Positions 53,177-60,176 of a stretch of DNA of 64,000 nucleotides are shown here, piece by piece. A model generated the notes under the pieces. The model searched no databases. It was not told the origin of the DNA and worked only from the letters and a program-made list of their open reading frames with translations. The stretch is from Planctomycetota bacterium (lineage in GTDB: Bacteria > Planctomycetota > Phycisphaerae > Phycisphaerales > UBA1924), in assembly GCA_033763975.1 (NCBI GenBank), contig JANRJM010000018.1:248001-312000 (forward strand), read 5' to 3'. The position numbers were made by a program, and so were the translations under genes. How positions within the stretch are numbered: the first letter of the stretch is position 1; every line of letters begins with the position of its first letter.

Positions 53177-53193
53177 GTGAACCCGCGCTCACG
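53177..53193 (+). promoter_or_regulatory. GTGAAC-N-GCTCACG palindrome, copy 2
   Basis: GTGAACCCGCGCTCACG lies between the sigma factor gene and the entericidin-like gene and matches the 46034-46050 element at 15 of 17 bases. Possible binding site of a shared regulator; unproven. Confidence 0.25.
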
Positions 53194-53340
53194 CGGCGCA
53201 CCGCCCCGCGACAACGCGCCACGCGTCCTTCTGAATCGCGCATCACCCGGCGTTCACGGTGCGAGAAGCGGCGCCGGGCATCTTCGGCGTGTCCGCGATG
53301 CGGGGCGGTATCCCGCACACGGGCACCGGGGACCATCACC

Positions 53341-53508
53341 GTGCACAACGCTTCTTCCCGCTCGCGTCGTTCCATGTCGATGTTCGGCACCCTCCTGGCG
53401 GCCCTGCTGCTCGCCGGCGTCGCGGGGTGCCAGACCACCAAGGGGTTCGGACGCGACGTCGAAAACACCGGCGACGCGATCGAGGGCGCCGCCGAGGCCA
53501 ACGACTGA
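53341..53508 (+). CDS. Entericidin (EcnA/EcnB)-like small lipoprotein
   Basis: 55 residues from GTG, or 44 from ATG 53374. A basic start (SRSRRSMSM) and a hydrophobic core lead to lipobox LLAGVAGC. The mature part QTTKGFGRDVENTGDAIEGA matches the entericidin pattern (cys, TxKGxGxDI, AG-AIxxAA). E. coli EcnA/EcnB are an antidote/toxin lipoprotein pair under sigma-S control; only one member is seen here. The longer GTG start gives a better signal n-region. It is divergent from the sigma factor gene. Confidence 0.75.
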   Translation: MHNASSRSRRSMSMFGTLLAALLLAGVAGCQTTKGFGRDVENTGDAIEGAAEAND

Positions 53509-53559
53509 TCGCGACGCGCCGTGCGCGCCGCGCCACCGTCCGTACACAGGAGATCGCAC

Positions 53560-53922
53560 ATGCATCGGATCATGACTACCGCCGCGGCACTGCTGGCGCT
53601 GGGCGCCGCCCAGGCGTGCCAGTCGTCGCGCACGTCGAGCACCGGCGAGCGACTTCCCTCCATCGCCGTCGAGGCGTCCTCGCGCGAGGTCATCGCGGGC
53701 GAGCTCGTGACCTTCATCGCCCGCTCGCGCGACACCTACGGACGCGAGACGGAGATCCGCTGGCGCAGCACCGCCGGTGATATCCAGACCGACCAGGACG
53801 GGCGGGTTGCCCGCGTGAAGTTCGACCAGCCCGGCACCTACAGCGTCAGCGCGGTGCTCATCTTCGACGGGCGCGAGGTCGAGCGCGACACGATCGAGGT
53901 GCGCGTCCGCCCGCTGAGCTGA
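53560..53922 (+). CDS. Lipoprotein with Ig/PKD-like domain
   Basis: 120 residues. Lipobox ALGAAQAC at about 12-19 follows a hydrophobic core. The mature part is a single beta-sandwich: AVEASSREVIAGELVTFIAR, RETEIRWRSTAGDIQTDQDG, VARVKFDQPGTYSVSAVLIF, matching Ig-like/PKD domains (the D-x-PGTYxV motif is typical). Probably a cell-envelope-tethered adhesion or structural unit. AGGAG is spaced 8 bases from the ATG. 51 bases after the entericidin-like gene and 61 bases before csbD. Confidence 0.78.
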   Translation: MHRIMTTAAALLALGAAQACQSSRTSSTGERLPSIAVEASSREVIAGELVTFIARSRDTYGRETEIRWRSTAGDIQTDQDGRVARVKFDQPGTYSVSAVLIFDGREVERDTIEVRVRPLS

Positions 53923-53983
53923 ACGCCCGCGCCGGGCGCCGCCGGCGAGCGCGGGCCCGGCGCACATCATCAGGAGATTCCGC

Positions 53984-54190
53984 ATGAACTGGGACACCAT
54001 CGAAGGACAGTGGAAGGACATGAAGGGGCGCGTCCGCGAGCAGTGGGGGCGCCTCACCGACGACGAGATCGATCAGATCGCCGGGCGGCGCGAGCGCCTC
54101 GAAGGCGCCGTGCAGCGCGCGTACGGCAAGACGCGCGACGAGGTCCAGCGCGAGGTCGACGACTGGGCCCGCGACTGCAACTGCCCCTGA
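53984..54190 (+). CDS. CsbD-family stress protein
   Basis: 68 residues: IEGQWKDMKGRVREQWGRLT, DDEIDQIAGRRERLEGAVQR and AYGKTRDEVQREVDDW, the complete CsbD signature of short amphipathic helices. CsbD of B. subtilis is a sigma-B general stress protein; homologues are strongly induced by envelope, osmotic and desiccation stress but have no known activity. A C-terminal CNC adds two cysteines not usual for the family. AGGAGA precedes the ATG by about 6 bases. Confidence 0.92.
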   Translation: MNWDTIEGQWKDMKGRVREQWGRLTDDEIDQIAGRRERLEGAVQRAYGKTRDEVQREVDDWARDCNCP

Positions 54191-54235
54191 GGGCCCGATC
54201 CGACACGCCAAGACCCCGTTCCAAGGAGAGTGATC

Positions 54236-55672
54236 ATGCATCGTGACGGTGAATCCGTGTGCTTCGAGGCCCTCGAGACGCGCCTCGCCCTCACCGGCGA
54301 GGGCTTCAAGTTCGAGTCCGTGTACCCCGAGGGGTACGTCTCCGCGAACGTCAACGAGTACGTCCCCATCACCAACTACAACGACCAGGACGCGTCGTGG
54401 GAGCTGCTCGCCCGGTACGAATCCGGCGAGCGCGACCAGGTGATCGCATCGGGCGTGCTCCCCGCCAACGCGCGGGGCGGGGTCACCATCAGCGACATCC
54501 TCTTCCCCGAGCAGGTGCTCGTCCGCACCGACGTGCCGTTCGCGCTGATCCTCCGCTCCACGCTGCCGCTGGCCGCCACGAGCAGCCACTACGACTTCGG
54601 GTCGTCGCTCGGCGAGTCCTTCACCGCGGCACGCGACACGTTCTGGACCTTCAGCGACGGGCAGAAGGACCCCTTCATCCGCGACTACTTCCTCGTCTAC
54701 AACCCGCAGGAAACCACCACCACCGCCACGCTCACGCTCTACTACGAGGACGGCTCCACCTACACGAACACCAAGCTCGTCGAGGGGCTGCGCCGCAGCG
54801 GCTGGAGCATCGCCGACCTTCCCGCACCCACCGGCGCGTTCTCCGCCAGCATCACCGCGAACGCCGAGGTCGTCGCCGCCCACTCGCACTACGACCTCCG
54901 CCAGGGACGCGGCTACGGCGAGATCGGCAGCCCCGGCGGCGGCACGCTCGCCGGCGCCATCGGCTCCATCGACTACGACGGCAACTTCTACGAGGTGAAC
55001 GGCGACGACGCGGGCGGCGCCCGCTTCGAGGCCCAGAGCTACGTCACCATCCTCAACACCGGCAACACCGACGCCTCCGTCACGCTCTACTTCATCCTCG
55101 ACGAAGCGGGAGACCCGCCGCCCGTTACCCGCACGATCAACGCCGAGCCCGGGCGCACCACGTTCCGCGTCGACGATCTCGACCTGCAGATCGGCGACGA
55201 GATCGGGCTTGTCTTTGAGTCCGATCGCCCCGTCACCGTCGGCGGCTCCGTCTACCAGGGACGCGACGCCACCGGCCAGGTCGCCACCTCCGTCGCCGCC
55301 ACCGATTGGGTCTTCGGCGAGGGCTACATGGACCGCACCTTCGCCGGCAGCGGGCTCCTCGAGAACCTCTACATCTTCAACCCCGACGACACCAGCGTCG
55401 AGGCCACCATCGAGATCTTCTTCAGCGAGGGCACCACCGTCACCCTGGTTCGCGGCGTCGACGACCGCGAGTTCGAAGATGTCGTCATCAACAACCTCGA
55501 CGAGATCATCAACCGGCCCAACGCCACGAACTGGTACGGCTTCCGCGTCACCGCCCCGGCCCCCATCGTCGTCACCTTCGAGCATTGGGACGGCGGCCTC
55601 GGCGGCGGATTCCAGACGCCCTTCATGCCTGTGAACGGCATCGTCCCGCTCTCCGACGTGCTGACCCTCTAG
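54236..55672 (+). CDS. Large secreted beta-rich protein with LEPR-like motif
   Basis: 478 residues. The N-terminus MHRDGESVCFEALETRLALT fits the planctomycete extracellular motif (FExLExRxLL): a short charged start then FEALETRLAL. The rest is beta-rich, with repeats of Ig- or DUF5719-like type: NVNEYVPITNYNDQDASWEL, DYFLVYNPQETTTTATLTLY, EAQSYVTILNTGNTDASVTL, LENLYIFNPDDTSVEATIEI. Such units recur every ~110 residues. Probably secreted or surface-bound; no enzyme motif seen. AAGGAG is spaced 7 bases from ATG 54236. A strong terminator follows 30 bases after the stop. Confidence 0.8.
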   Translation: MHRDGESVCFEALETRLALTGEGFKFESVYPEGYVSANVNEYVPITNYNDQDASWELLARYESGERDQVIASGVLPANARGGVTISDILFPEQVLVRTDVPFALILRSTLPLAATSSHYDFGSSLGESFTAARDTFWTFSDGQKDPFIRDYFLVYNPQETTTTATLTLYYEDGSTYTNTKLVEGLRRSGWSIADLPAPTGAFSASITANAEVVAAHSHYDLRQGRGYGEIGSPGGGTLAGAIGSIDYDGNFYEVNGDDAGGARFEAQSYVTILNTGNTDASVTLYFILDEAGDPPPVTRTINAEPGRTTFRVDDLDLQIGDEIGLVFESDRPVTVGGSVYQGRDATGQVATSVAATDWVFGEGYMDRTFAGSGLLENLYIFNPDDTSVEATIEIFFSEGTTVTLVRGVDDREFEDVVINNLDEIINRPNATNWYGFRVTAPAPIVVTFEHWDGGLGGGFQTPFMPVNGIVPLSDVLTL

Positions 55673-55704
55673 CACGCCCGCCTCGAAACTCAACGAACCA
55701 CGCG

Positions 55705-55740
55705 CCCGCGGACCACTCCGGTCCGCGGGTGTTTCCTTTT
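55705..55740 (+). terminator. Rho-independent terminator
   Basis: CCCGCGGACC-ACTCC-GGTCCGCGGG is a perfect 10-bp stem with a 5-base loop, followed by TGTTTCCTTTT. It lies 33 bases after the stop codon and is the clearest terminator in the window. Confidence 0.85.
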
Positions 55741-55943
55741 GCATGCGCCTATCGGACCACCCGGTCGTGTGTTTCTCCCGCCGGAACATGGGGCCGTCGC
55801 CCAGCGCGATGTCACTGTGGGCGATCTGCGCGGCGTGCCCGGGCGAGCCCGCGCACGTCGTCCGCTCCCTTGCGCCCAAGTGTGCGAGCGCCGCGGACGA
55901 TGACCCACCGTCATCGATTGCCCCGCAAACAGGAGTCCGGACC

Positions 55944-56783
55944 ATGAAGTGCGCCCGCCCGTCGTCTGTGTGCCGCAACGCCGCCACCATGCTCCTCGCC
56001 GGCGCGGCGATTGTCGCGCCCGCCCTCGTCGGCTGCCAGACCACCACCTCCGCCCGCTCCGCGAGCGGCGCCCGCGTGATGACGGCCTCGGCCCAGCAGG
56101 CGATGTCGCCCGCGCAGGTCGTCGAGGACCTCCGCCTGGGGAACGCCCGCTTCGTCGCGGGCACGCCCGATCGCCACGACTACGGGTCGCAGGTCCGCGA
56201 GACCGCCGGCGGGCAGCACCCCAAGGCCGTCGTGCTCAGCTGCATCGACTCGCGCGTCCCGCCCGAGATCGTCTTCGATCAGGGCGTGGGCGACATCTTC
56301 GTCGGGCGCGTCGCGGGCAACTTCGAGAACGAGGACCTCCTCGGCGGCATGGAGTACGCCACCGCGGTCGCCGGCGCCAAGGCCATCATCGTGCTCGGGC
56401 ACTCCAGTTGCGGCGCCATCAAGGGCGCGATCGACCACGTCCGCCTGGGCAACCTCACCGCGTCGCTCGAGAACGTGCGCCCCGCCATCGAAGCCGCCAG
56501 CGCGCACGCCCACGCCGACCACCTCGACTCGCACAACGCGCCGTTCGTCCAGGCGGTCGCCGAGGCGAACGTCCGCCAGACCATGCGCGACATCATGGCG
56601 CGCAGCGAGGTGCTCCGCGAGCGCGTGGAGCGGGGCGAACTGACGATCGTCGGCGCCGTCTACGACCTCAAGACCGGCGCCGTGCAGTGGCTGAACGAGG
56701 ACGTCTCCCGCCACCAGGTGACACACGGCGACAGCGCGCTCCCCGGCGAGCACGCCCCGGCCCGCGTCTGGGACGCGCGGTAG
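55944..56783 (+). CDS. Lipoprotein beta-carbonic anhydrase
   Basis: 279 residues. Zinc and active-site residues of beta-carbonic anhydrases are complete: Cys100-Ile-Asp102-Ser-Arg104, His153 and Cys156 (GHSSCGAIKG), and RVAGNFENEDLLGGMEYATA. The first 31 residues form a lipoprotein signal with lipobox ALVGC (Cys31), so the enzyme would be tethered in the periplasm or outer membrane. Beta-class enzymes are usually cytoplasmic. It interconverts CO2 and bicarbonate, possibly for pH homeostasis or inorganic carbon supply. AGGAG lies about 8 bases before ATG 55944. Confidence 0.92.
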   Translation: MKCARPSSVCRNAATMLLAGAAIVAPALVGCQTTTSARSASGARVMTASAQQAMSPAQVVEDLRLGNARFVAGTPDRHDYGSQVRETAGGQHPKAVVLSCIDSRVPPEIVFDQGVGDIFVGRVAGNFENEDLLGGMEYATAVAGAKAIIVLGHSSCGAIKGAIDHVRLGNLTASLENVRPAIEAASAHAHADHLDSHNAPFVQAVAEANVRQTMRDIMARSEVLRERVERGELTIVGAVYDLKTGAVQWLNEDVSRHQVTHGDSALPGEHAPARVWDAR

Positions 56784-56945
56784 GACGCCGCCGCCGCTCA
56801 TCGACTGCGCTCTGAAGCCCGGGATGCTGCGCCGTCCCGACGCACCCCGGCACATGCCGCCTTCATCTCCCGCGTGCATAATGCCCGTTGCCGCTCGCGA
56901 CAGGCGCCGCGGCACATGCCGCCAGCCGCCGCGCGGGAGGGTTCC

Positions 56946-57431
56946 GTGATCCAGCCGCCCGAGATCGTCTCCGCCTCGACCCGCCCCGCCGCGGTCATCC
57001 GCCTGGCGATCCCGCGCGCGGAGATACGCCACGTCATGGGGCCGGCCATCAGCGAGATCCTGAGCACCGTCGCGGGGCAGGGCGCTGCCGTCAGCGGTCC
57101 GATGTTCTCGCACCACCTTTCCATGCCGTCCGGTCACTTCGACTTCAACGTCGGGTTCCCGATCACCGGCGTGCTCACCCCGCAGGGGCGCGTCGCGGCG
57201 GGCGTGCTTCCGGGCGGACGGGCCGCGCGCACCGTCTACCGCGGGAACTACGAGGGACTTCCCGCGGCGTGGGGCGCCTTCGAAGCCTGGCTCGCCGCCC
57301 AGAAACTCAGCCTCGGATCAGACCTGTGGGAGGTCTACGTGCGCGGCCCGGAGGCGTCTGCGGACCCCAGCGCCTGGGAGACCGAACTCTTCCGCCGCAT
57401 CGACGCCGAAGGGCTCGACGGCCCCAAGTAG
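56946..57431 (+). CDS. GyrI-like small-molecule-binding protein
   Basis: 161 residues of the GyrI-like/AraC effector-binding (SHS2-type) fold: VIRLAIPRAEIRHVMGPAIS, GPMFSHHLSMPSGHFDFNVG, FPITGVLTPQGRVAAGVLPG, ARTVYRGNYEGLPAAWGAFE, and the terminal LWEVYVRGPEAS. It lacks a DNA-binding domain, so it is a stand-alone member likely to bind cationic or drug-like small molecules; some relatives are drug-inactivating hydrolases. The GTG start at 56946 is preceded by GGGAGG spaced 5 bases. It is convergent with the antiporter gene. Confidence 0.85.
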   Translation: MIQPPEIVSASTRPAAVIRLAIPRAEIRHVMGPAISEILSTVAGQGAAVSGPMFSHHLSMPSGHFDFNVGFPITGVLTPQGRVAAGVLPGGRAARTVYRGNYEGLPAAWGAFEAWLAAQKLSLGSDLWEVYVRGPEASADPSAWETELFRRIDAEGLDGPK

Positions 57432-57552
57432 GTCCGAACGTCGTCGCATCGGCCACGCCCCGCGCCTGAACGCGCGAGGCGCAGGTCCGCGCTGTCAGTC
57501 GCCCGTGCCGATCTCGCACGCGCCGACTTCGCGCGGGCCGCGAGACCGCCGC

Positions 57553-58555
57553 TCACCCCGCGATCGGGGGCGTGCGGTCCAGCGAGAGCAGCGCGGTCGC
57601 GCCCAGGAACACGGCGTACGACCCCACCAGAATCGCGCCCTCCACGCGCGACACCGTGCGCCCGAACGTGCGGCTGATGGGCACCAGCGCGATCGCCAGC
57701 AGCGCCATGTACCCCAGGCCGAGCATGAGCGCAGGATCGTGCGGCGGGGGCGAGATCAGCGCCGCGATCCCGAAGATCGCCCCCGCGTTGAACAGGCACG
57801 ACCCCAGCGCGTTGCCCACCGCCAGGTCCGTCTGGCCCCGGCGCACCGCCGTCACACCGGTCACGAGTTCCGGGAGCGACGTCCCCAGCGAGACGATCGT
57901 CACGCCGACCACCGCGCGCGGCAGGTCGAGCCCCGCCGCGATCCCCGACGCCCCCCCCCGTCGCCAGCATTCCACCCAGCGAGAGCAGCGCCACCCCGCC
58001 CGCGCCGAACAGCAGGATCAGCACCCACGACAGCGGCACGCGCGTGCCGACCGGCGCGGGCTCGGGCCCGGTGGCGGACGCGGCGGCCGGCACCGCGCGG
58101 CCGCGCGCTCGCATGGCCGACATCACCGTCCACATGCTGTACCACCCGAACACCGCGAGCATGATCCCTGCTTCCAGCGACGAGAACCCCGCCACGAGGC
58201 CCAGCACCGCCATGAACGTCAGCACCGCCGCGTTCAGCCAGATCTCCACGCGGATCAGACGCTGCTCGACGACCAGCGGCGTGAAGAGCGCGCACACGCC
58301 CAGCACCAGCGCCATGTTGCAGATGTTCGCGCCCACCACGTTGCCCAACGCCAGGCCCCCGAACCCGCGCAGCGCCGATACCACGTTCAGCGCCAGTTCC
58401 GGTGCGCTTGTCCCCCACGCCACCAGCGTCAGGCCGACCACCAGCGACGGCACGCGCAGACGCACCGCGGCGTCGACCGACGCCGAGACCAGCAAGCGCC
58501 CGCCGGCCAGCAGCAGCACGAGCCCCCCGACGAACTCCGCGACGCTCGCCAGCAT
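57553..58555 (-). pseudogene. CaCA-family Ca2+/Na+ antiporter, frameshifted at a G9 tract
   Basis: Two adjacent frames together encode a complete ~333-residue antiporter. From ATG 58555 (AAGGGGG upstream): VPSLVVGLTLVAWGTSAPEL (first alpha-repeat GTSAPE motif) and GNVVGANICNMALVLGVCAL. The second half, in another frame to the stop at 57553, has VGVTIVSLGTSLPELVTGVT (second alpha-repeat GTSLPE), GNALGSCLFNAGAIFGIAAL and a last membrane helix. They join at the C9 run at 57951-57959 (G9 on the coding strand); eight G would restore the frame. It could be a sequencing indel, a true mutation or a slippery tract controlling expression. Confidence 0.8.
57951..57959 (-). repeat. G9 homopolymer at antiporter frameshift
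   Basis: Nine consecutive C on the plus strand (G on the coding strand) mark the point where the antiporter frame breaks. Such tracts are classic slippage sites. Confidence 0.8.
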
Positions 58556-58684
58556 CGTCCCCCTTTCCGGCGCTCAAGACGCCCGCCGAGTCTCGATCGG
58601 CAGGCATACGACGCGTACCGTACTCCTGTTCGGCAAGCTGCCTGTCATCGCGCACGGGCGCGCGTGTACGAAGGGAGGTACGAC

Positions 58685-59581
58685 ATGCGTGTGCTTCGTT
58701 CTGTGGCCGCCGCCGTCGACTTTACCGCCGGTTCCCGTGTCGCGCTCCACTGTGCCCTTCGCATCGCCGCGCGCGACAACGCGACCGTCCACCCCATCCA
58801 CGTGATCGACACGCTCGTCGCCACCGAGCTGGAAGAGGCCCTGAGCCCCTACCAGAAGGACCTGCGCGCCGGCCTCGTCCGCGACGCGCAGCTCGCATGG
58901 GACTCCTGGCGCAGCGCCAGCCCCGGCGCCGCGGCCCTCCCGCTTGATGTTCGCATCGACACGCGCGTCATGGGCATCCTCCGCGCCGCCGCCGACGCCA
59001 AGGCCGATCTGCTCGTCGCCGGCGCCTACGGCACGACGCGTCCGGACGTCGGCATGGGCACCGTCGCCACGGCCTGCGTGCGGTACGCCGCCATGGACGT
59101 GCTGCTCGTGCGCGACACGCACCCCGCCGGGTTCCGCCGCATCGTCGCGTGCGTGGATTTCTCGCAGGCCTCGCGTGCCGTCGTCGCCGATGCCGCCCGG
59201 ATCGCCGCTCAGGACGGCGCCGAGCTGCACCTGCTCCACGTCTTCCGGGCGCCGTGGCACGAGCTGCACTACCCCGCGCCCACGCCAGGAGCCGACCCTC
59301 GCCTCCAGAAGCAGTATCGCGACGGGCTGGAGGGACGCCTGCGCGCGTTCTGCGACCAATGCCGCGACGATCTCAACGGGGTCACGCCCGTCCGCCAGCT
59401 CCAGGACGATCGGGGGCATCGCAGCGGGATCGTGGAGTACGCCGCAAACGTCCAGGCCGATCTCATCGTGCTCGGCACCCGGGGTAAGTCCAACATCCGC
59501 GACATCGTCCTGGGCAGCACCGCGGAGAAGGTCCTCCGCGACACGCCCTGCTCGGTGCTCGCCGTCCGCGTGACGGCCTAA
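58685..59581 (+). CDS. Tandem universal stress protein (UspA)
   Basis: 298 residues with two Usp domains. Domain 1: VLRSVAAAVDFTAGSRVALH, ADLLVAGAYGTTRPDVGMGT. Domain 2: FRRIVACVDFSQASRAVVAD, ADLIVLGTRGKSNIRDIVLG then STAEKVLRDTPCSVLAVRV, with the ATP-binding G-2x-G-9x-G(S/T) pattern intact. Domain 1 has a degenerate version (GAYGTTRPDVGMGTVA). Probably a cytoplasmic nucleotide-binding stress protein. GGGAGG is spaced 7 bases from the ATG. Its TAA stop shares bases with the convergent DCC gene (CTAA). Confidence 0.94.
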   Translation: MRVLRSVAAAVDFTAGSRVALHCALRIAARDNATVHPIHVIDTLVATELEEALSPYQKDLRAGLVRDAQLAWDSWRSASPGAAALPLDVRIDTRVMGILRAAADAKADLLVAGAYGTTRPDVGMGTVATACVRYAAMDVLLVRDTHPAGFRRIVACVDFSQASRAVVADAARIAAQDGAELHLLHVFRAPWHELHYPAPTPGADPRLQKQYRDGLEGRLRAFCDQCRDDLNGVTPVRQLQDDRGHRSGIVEYAANVQADLIVLGTRGKSNIRDIVLGSTAEKVLRDTPCSVLAVRVTA

Positions 59582-60099
59582 ACCGGGCGTGCAGTGTCAG
59601 GCCTGGGGCCGGGGAGCGTCTCGCCCGCTTCATCCGCATCCAGGAAGCGATTGCGCACTTCCGGCGCGGGGACCATGCACGCCTCGCGTCGACCGAACCA
59701 GCGGTACCGCCGCCGCGCGATCGCGTCATACGCCCGGTCGCGCAGCACGCGCGGCGCGAGCCCCGCCACCCGCGCCAGCACCCCCCACACGCCCCCCACG
59801 CCGCGCGCGATGCGCAGCACCGCGTCCGAACGCACGTGCACGCCGTCGGCGTCGATGAGGACCATGCTGTCGGGACGCGTTGGTGGGCCCGACGTCCCGG
59901 GGGGGCCATCCTGCGCCCGCGGGGCGGTCTCCGCCGGCATGCCGCCCTGCCCGAGCAGGCCCGCCGCCGCCCGAGATTGCAGCGACGCGAACCGGAACAC
60001 GCCCGCCCGATCCCGCCGCACGATCCAGGCGACCGATCTGTTGCACAGCGTGCACACGCCGTCGAACAGCACGACGGGGTGCGGGGCGTGGGGGGCCAT
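59578..60099 (-). CDS. DCC-family thiol-disulfide protein (DUF393)
   Basis: 173 residues. The DCC signature DGVCTLCNRSVAWIVRRDRA at residues about 14-33 includes the thioredoxin-like CxxC (Cys-Thr-Leu-Cys). Later parts match the family: FRFASLQSRAAAGLL, DSMVLIDADGVHVRSDAVLR, YDAIARRRYRWFGRREACMV. A Gly/Pro-rich insert lies at about 55-80 (PRAQDGPPGTSGPPTRPD). Predicted to act in disulfide redox chemistry. It starts 6 bases after a TATGCT box with no Shine-Dalgarno. Divergent from purD, 77 bases apart. Confidence 0.9.
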   Translation of the reverse strand: MAPHAPHPVVLFDGVCTLCNRSVAWIVRRDRAGVFRFASLQSRAAAGLLGQGGMPAETAPRAQDGPPGTSGPPTRPDSMVLIDADGVHVRSDAVLRIARGVGGVWGVLARVAGLAPRVLRDRAYDAIARRRYRWFGRREACMVPAPEVRNRFLDADEAGETLPGPRPDTARPV

Positions 60100-60105
60100 C
60101 AGCGC

Positions 60106-60111
60106 AGCATA
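60106..60111 (-). promoter_or_regulatory. Putative -10 element (TATGCT) of DCC gene, leaderless
   Basis: On the minus strand TATGCT ends 6 bases (GCGCTG) before the ATG at 60099. Confidence 0.5.
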
Positions 60112-60164
60112 GGAACCGGGCGGCGTCCGCCCGCGCCGCCGCGACTCCACCCCCGGCACGCCCG

Positions 60165-60170
60165 TAGGAT
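60165..60170 (+). promoter_or_regulatory. Putative -10 element (TAGGAT) of purD, leaderless
   Basis: TAGGAT ends 6 bases (CGGCCG) before ATG 60177, with no Shine-Dalgarno. Confidence 0.55.
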
Positions 60171-60176
60171 CGGCCG

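Noticed and set aside
57335-57552. Extension of the antiporter N-terminal frame past the G9 tract to 57335
   Set aside because: The extension is Arg/Gly/Pro-rich shadow; the true C-terminal half is in the other frame.
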